From NCBI RefSeq assembly GCF_004801405.1, contig NZ_SSOB01000004.1, positions 1 to 64,000 of the forward strand: a stretch of 64,000 bases of DNA, in the 5' to 3' direction. Source of the DNA: Cohnella fermenti. Its GTDB lineage: Bacteria > Bacillota > Bacilli > Paenibacillales > Paenibacillaceae. How positions within the stretch are numbered: position 1 is the first letter of the stretch; each line of letters starts with the position of its first letter. The translations under genes and the position numbers were made by a program. The notes under the pieces are model-generated. The model had not been told where the DNA came from, searched no databases, and worked only from the letters and a program-made list of their open reading frames with translations. Of the stretch, positions 63,103-64,000 are shown piece by piece.

Positions 63103-63118
63103 TTACGAAAAATACCAT
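63103..63118 (+). repeat. Degenerate unit of the four-palindrome family (fragment G)
   Basis: TTACGAAAAATACCAT with left flank GAGCGTTTT matches unit 2 of copy F (GAGCGATTCT then ATGTGAAAAATAGCAT). A single decayed unit. Confidence 0.45.
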
Positions 63119-63202
63119 ATTCGAAAGAGCCGGACCCGCGATATTACATGGAATTCCTAGGAGAACGGATATGATATAAAGGTGCGAGTACGGCCGAATA
63201 GC

Positions 63203-63252
63203 AACAACAACCGCCAGGGGAATCGCGGGAGTCTCCCTGGCGGTTGTTGTTA
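63203..63252. terminator. Strong terminator after the minus-strand tetR gene
   Basis: AACAACAACCGCCAGG (63203-63218) and CCTGGCGGTTGTTGTT (63237-63252) form a perfect 16-bp stem just beyond the stop of the tetR gene (63258). Confidence 0.85.
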
Positions 63253-63257
63253 ACCCG

Positions 63258-63905
63258 TTATTCCGGGGGGCGAAGGTAGGAGAGGAAAATCTTCTTCAAC
63301 TGCTCAAGCTGGCTCTGCGGAGGGAAGTCCTGGCGGGCCACGGGAATGTGGCTGAGAAGGGTCAGCTTGCGAGAGAACACGCCGAAGACGTTGACGATCG
63401 TCGTCAGCACCTCTTGAGTCGGAATATCGGTCCGGATCGAGCCGTCCCGAGCGCCTTCTTCCGCGATGGAGGCGAAGACGCGGGAGATCTGGCGGTAGAC
63501 GGTGTCGTAGGCTTCGATATCCTCGAGCGGCTCCGGGAGATGGGCGACATAGCTGTCGAAGTTCTCGAGCAGCTTGGCCTGGCCGAGGCTCTCCAGTCGG
63601 GAGAAGTTGTCGAACAGCAGCTCGATCTTCCGAATGCAAGGAACGGGGCTCTCCGCGATGTCCCGGAAGTCCTGCAGCACGCTTTCCATTTTCCGAGTGG
63701 CGACGGCAAGGATGAGCTTGTCCTTCTTCGAGAAGAAGCGGAACACGGTCGCGATGCCGACATTCGCTTCGGTCGCGACGTCCTGCATGGTCGCGTTCTC
63801 GATCCCCTTATTCGTGAATACTTGCTCGGCGGCTTCGACAATCGTCCGCTCCCGATTTTCCTTGCCGGCAAGCCGCTCGCTCTCGTATCTCTTCTTCGGG
63901 TCCAT
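63258..63905 (-). CDS. TetR/AcrR-family regulator
   Basis: A 215-residue protein with a basic N-terminus (MDPKKRYESERL), HTH (IVEAAEQVFTNKGIENATMQ ... NVGIATVFRFFSKKDKLIL), then a helical ligand domain. ATG 63905 follows GTGAGGA; the frame opens at GTG 63920. Its likely target lies beyond the window or is itself. Confidence 0.9.
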   Translation of the reverse strand: MDPKKRYESERLAGKENRERTIVEAAEQVFTNKGIENATMQDVATEANVGIATVFRFFSKKDKLILAVATRKMESVLQDFRDIAESPVPCIRKIELLFDNFSRLESLGQAKLLENFDSYVAHLPEPLEDIEAYDTVYRQISRVFASIAEEGARDGSIRTDIPTQEVLTTIVNVFGVFSRKLTLLSHIPVARQDFPPQSQLEQLKKIFLSYLRPPE

Positions 63906-63945
63906 CTCGTTAATCCTCACATTCCGTCGCGTAATGGTTATCCGT

Positions 63946-63984
63946 ATTATAGCGTATTATAGCCTTTGCTACTTGATGTAACAA
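63946..63984 (-). promoter_or_regulatory. Promoter of the terminal tetR gene
   Basis: On the minus strand TTGTTA (63984-63979), 17 bp, TATAAT (63961-63956), with a second TATAAT at 63951-63946. The direct repeat CGTATTATAG (twice in 63943-63962) overlaps the start region and could be an operator. Confidence 0.6.
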
Positions 63985-64000
63985 CCGCTAACCGGGGGCA

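Overview
The window looks like a chromosomal segment from a high-GC member of the Paenibacillaceae (Paenibacillus/Cohnella type). Evidence: strong AAGGAGG-type ribosome sites, S-layer (SLH) anchored giant polysaccharidases, two Lpl-type sugar ABC cassettes without their own ATPase, YesM/YesN-type two-component genes, membrane-anchored AraC regulators, and Fur and MerR sites of Bacillus type. No rRNA, tRNA, CRISPR or phage genes were found. This assignment is inference from gene content.

Layout. 1-1784: 3' end of an InlB-repeat/SLH surface protein. 1.9-3.8 kb: TetR plus MFS exporter with two matching operators. 4.1-11.5 kb: YesM kinase/YesN regulator (minus strand) divergent from an Lpl-type sugar uptake operon ending in an esterase. 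12.2-13.2 kb: double GNAT. 13.9-24.6 kb: a compact urea island, urtABCDE - nickel permease - ureABCFGD, with no ureE. 25.3-29.2 kb: a small Fur regulon (siderophore-binding lipoprotein, Btr-like AraC regulator fused to a binding-protein domain, flavin NADPH reductase), each with its own Fur box. 29.4-33.8 kb: CotH lipoprotein, MerR/SDR pair with a 19-bp-spacer promoter, a decayed anchor-L/SLH pseudogene and a tiny ORF. 34.2-53.4 kb: a glycan-use region (GH20 hexosaminidase, AraC sensor, two Gfo/Idh/MocA oxidoreductases, second Lpl cassette, a 1,823-residue heparinase-like/SLH protein, a PL14-like/CBM6 protein). 53.7-55.8 kb: TetR plus DHA2 exporter. 56.2-59.2 kb: PadR, then FNT channel plus L-lactate dehydrogenase. 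59.3-61.5 kb: ArsR plus SulP. 61.8-62.8 kb: degenerate IS1595-like transposase. 63.3-63.9 kb: TetR.

The most unusual feature is intergenic. A dispersed element made of four 16-bp palindromes (consensus ATGTGAAAAATCACAT) spaced 52, 51 and 51 bp apart occurs complete three times (3847, 55851, inverted at 34158) and as fragments at 24671, 44435, 51110 and 63103. Three unrelated tandem arrays (44.54-44.82, 44.82-45.46 and 51.30-51.56 kb) have the same 51/52-bp period, about five helical turns of DNA. A second dispersed family (core GGGATAAGRCACT) and a ~115-bp inverted pair fill other gaps. Separately, two genes (a TetR and an ABC permease) appear to start at ATC, exactly where homologues have ATG and at good Shine-Dalgarno spacing.
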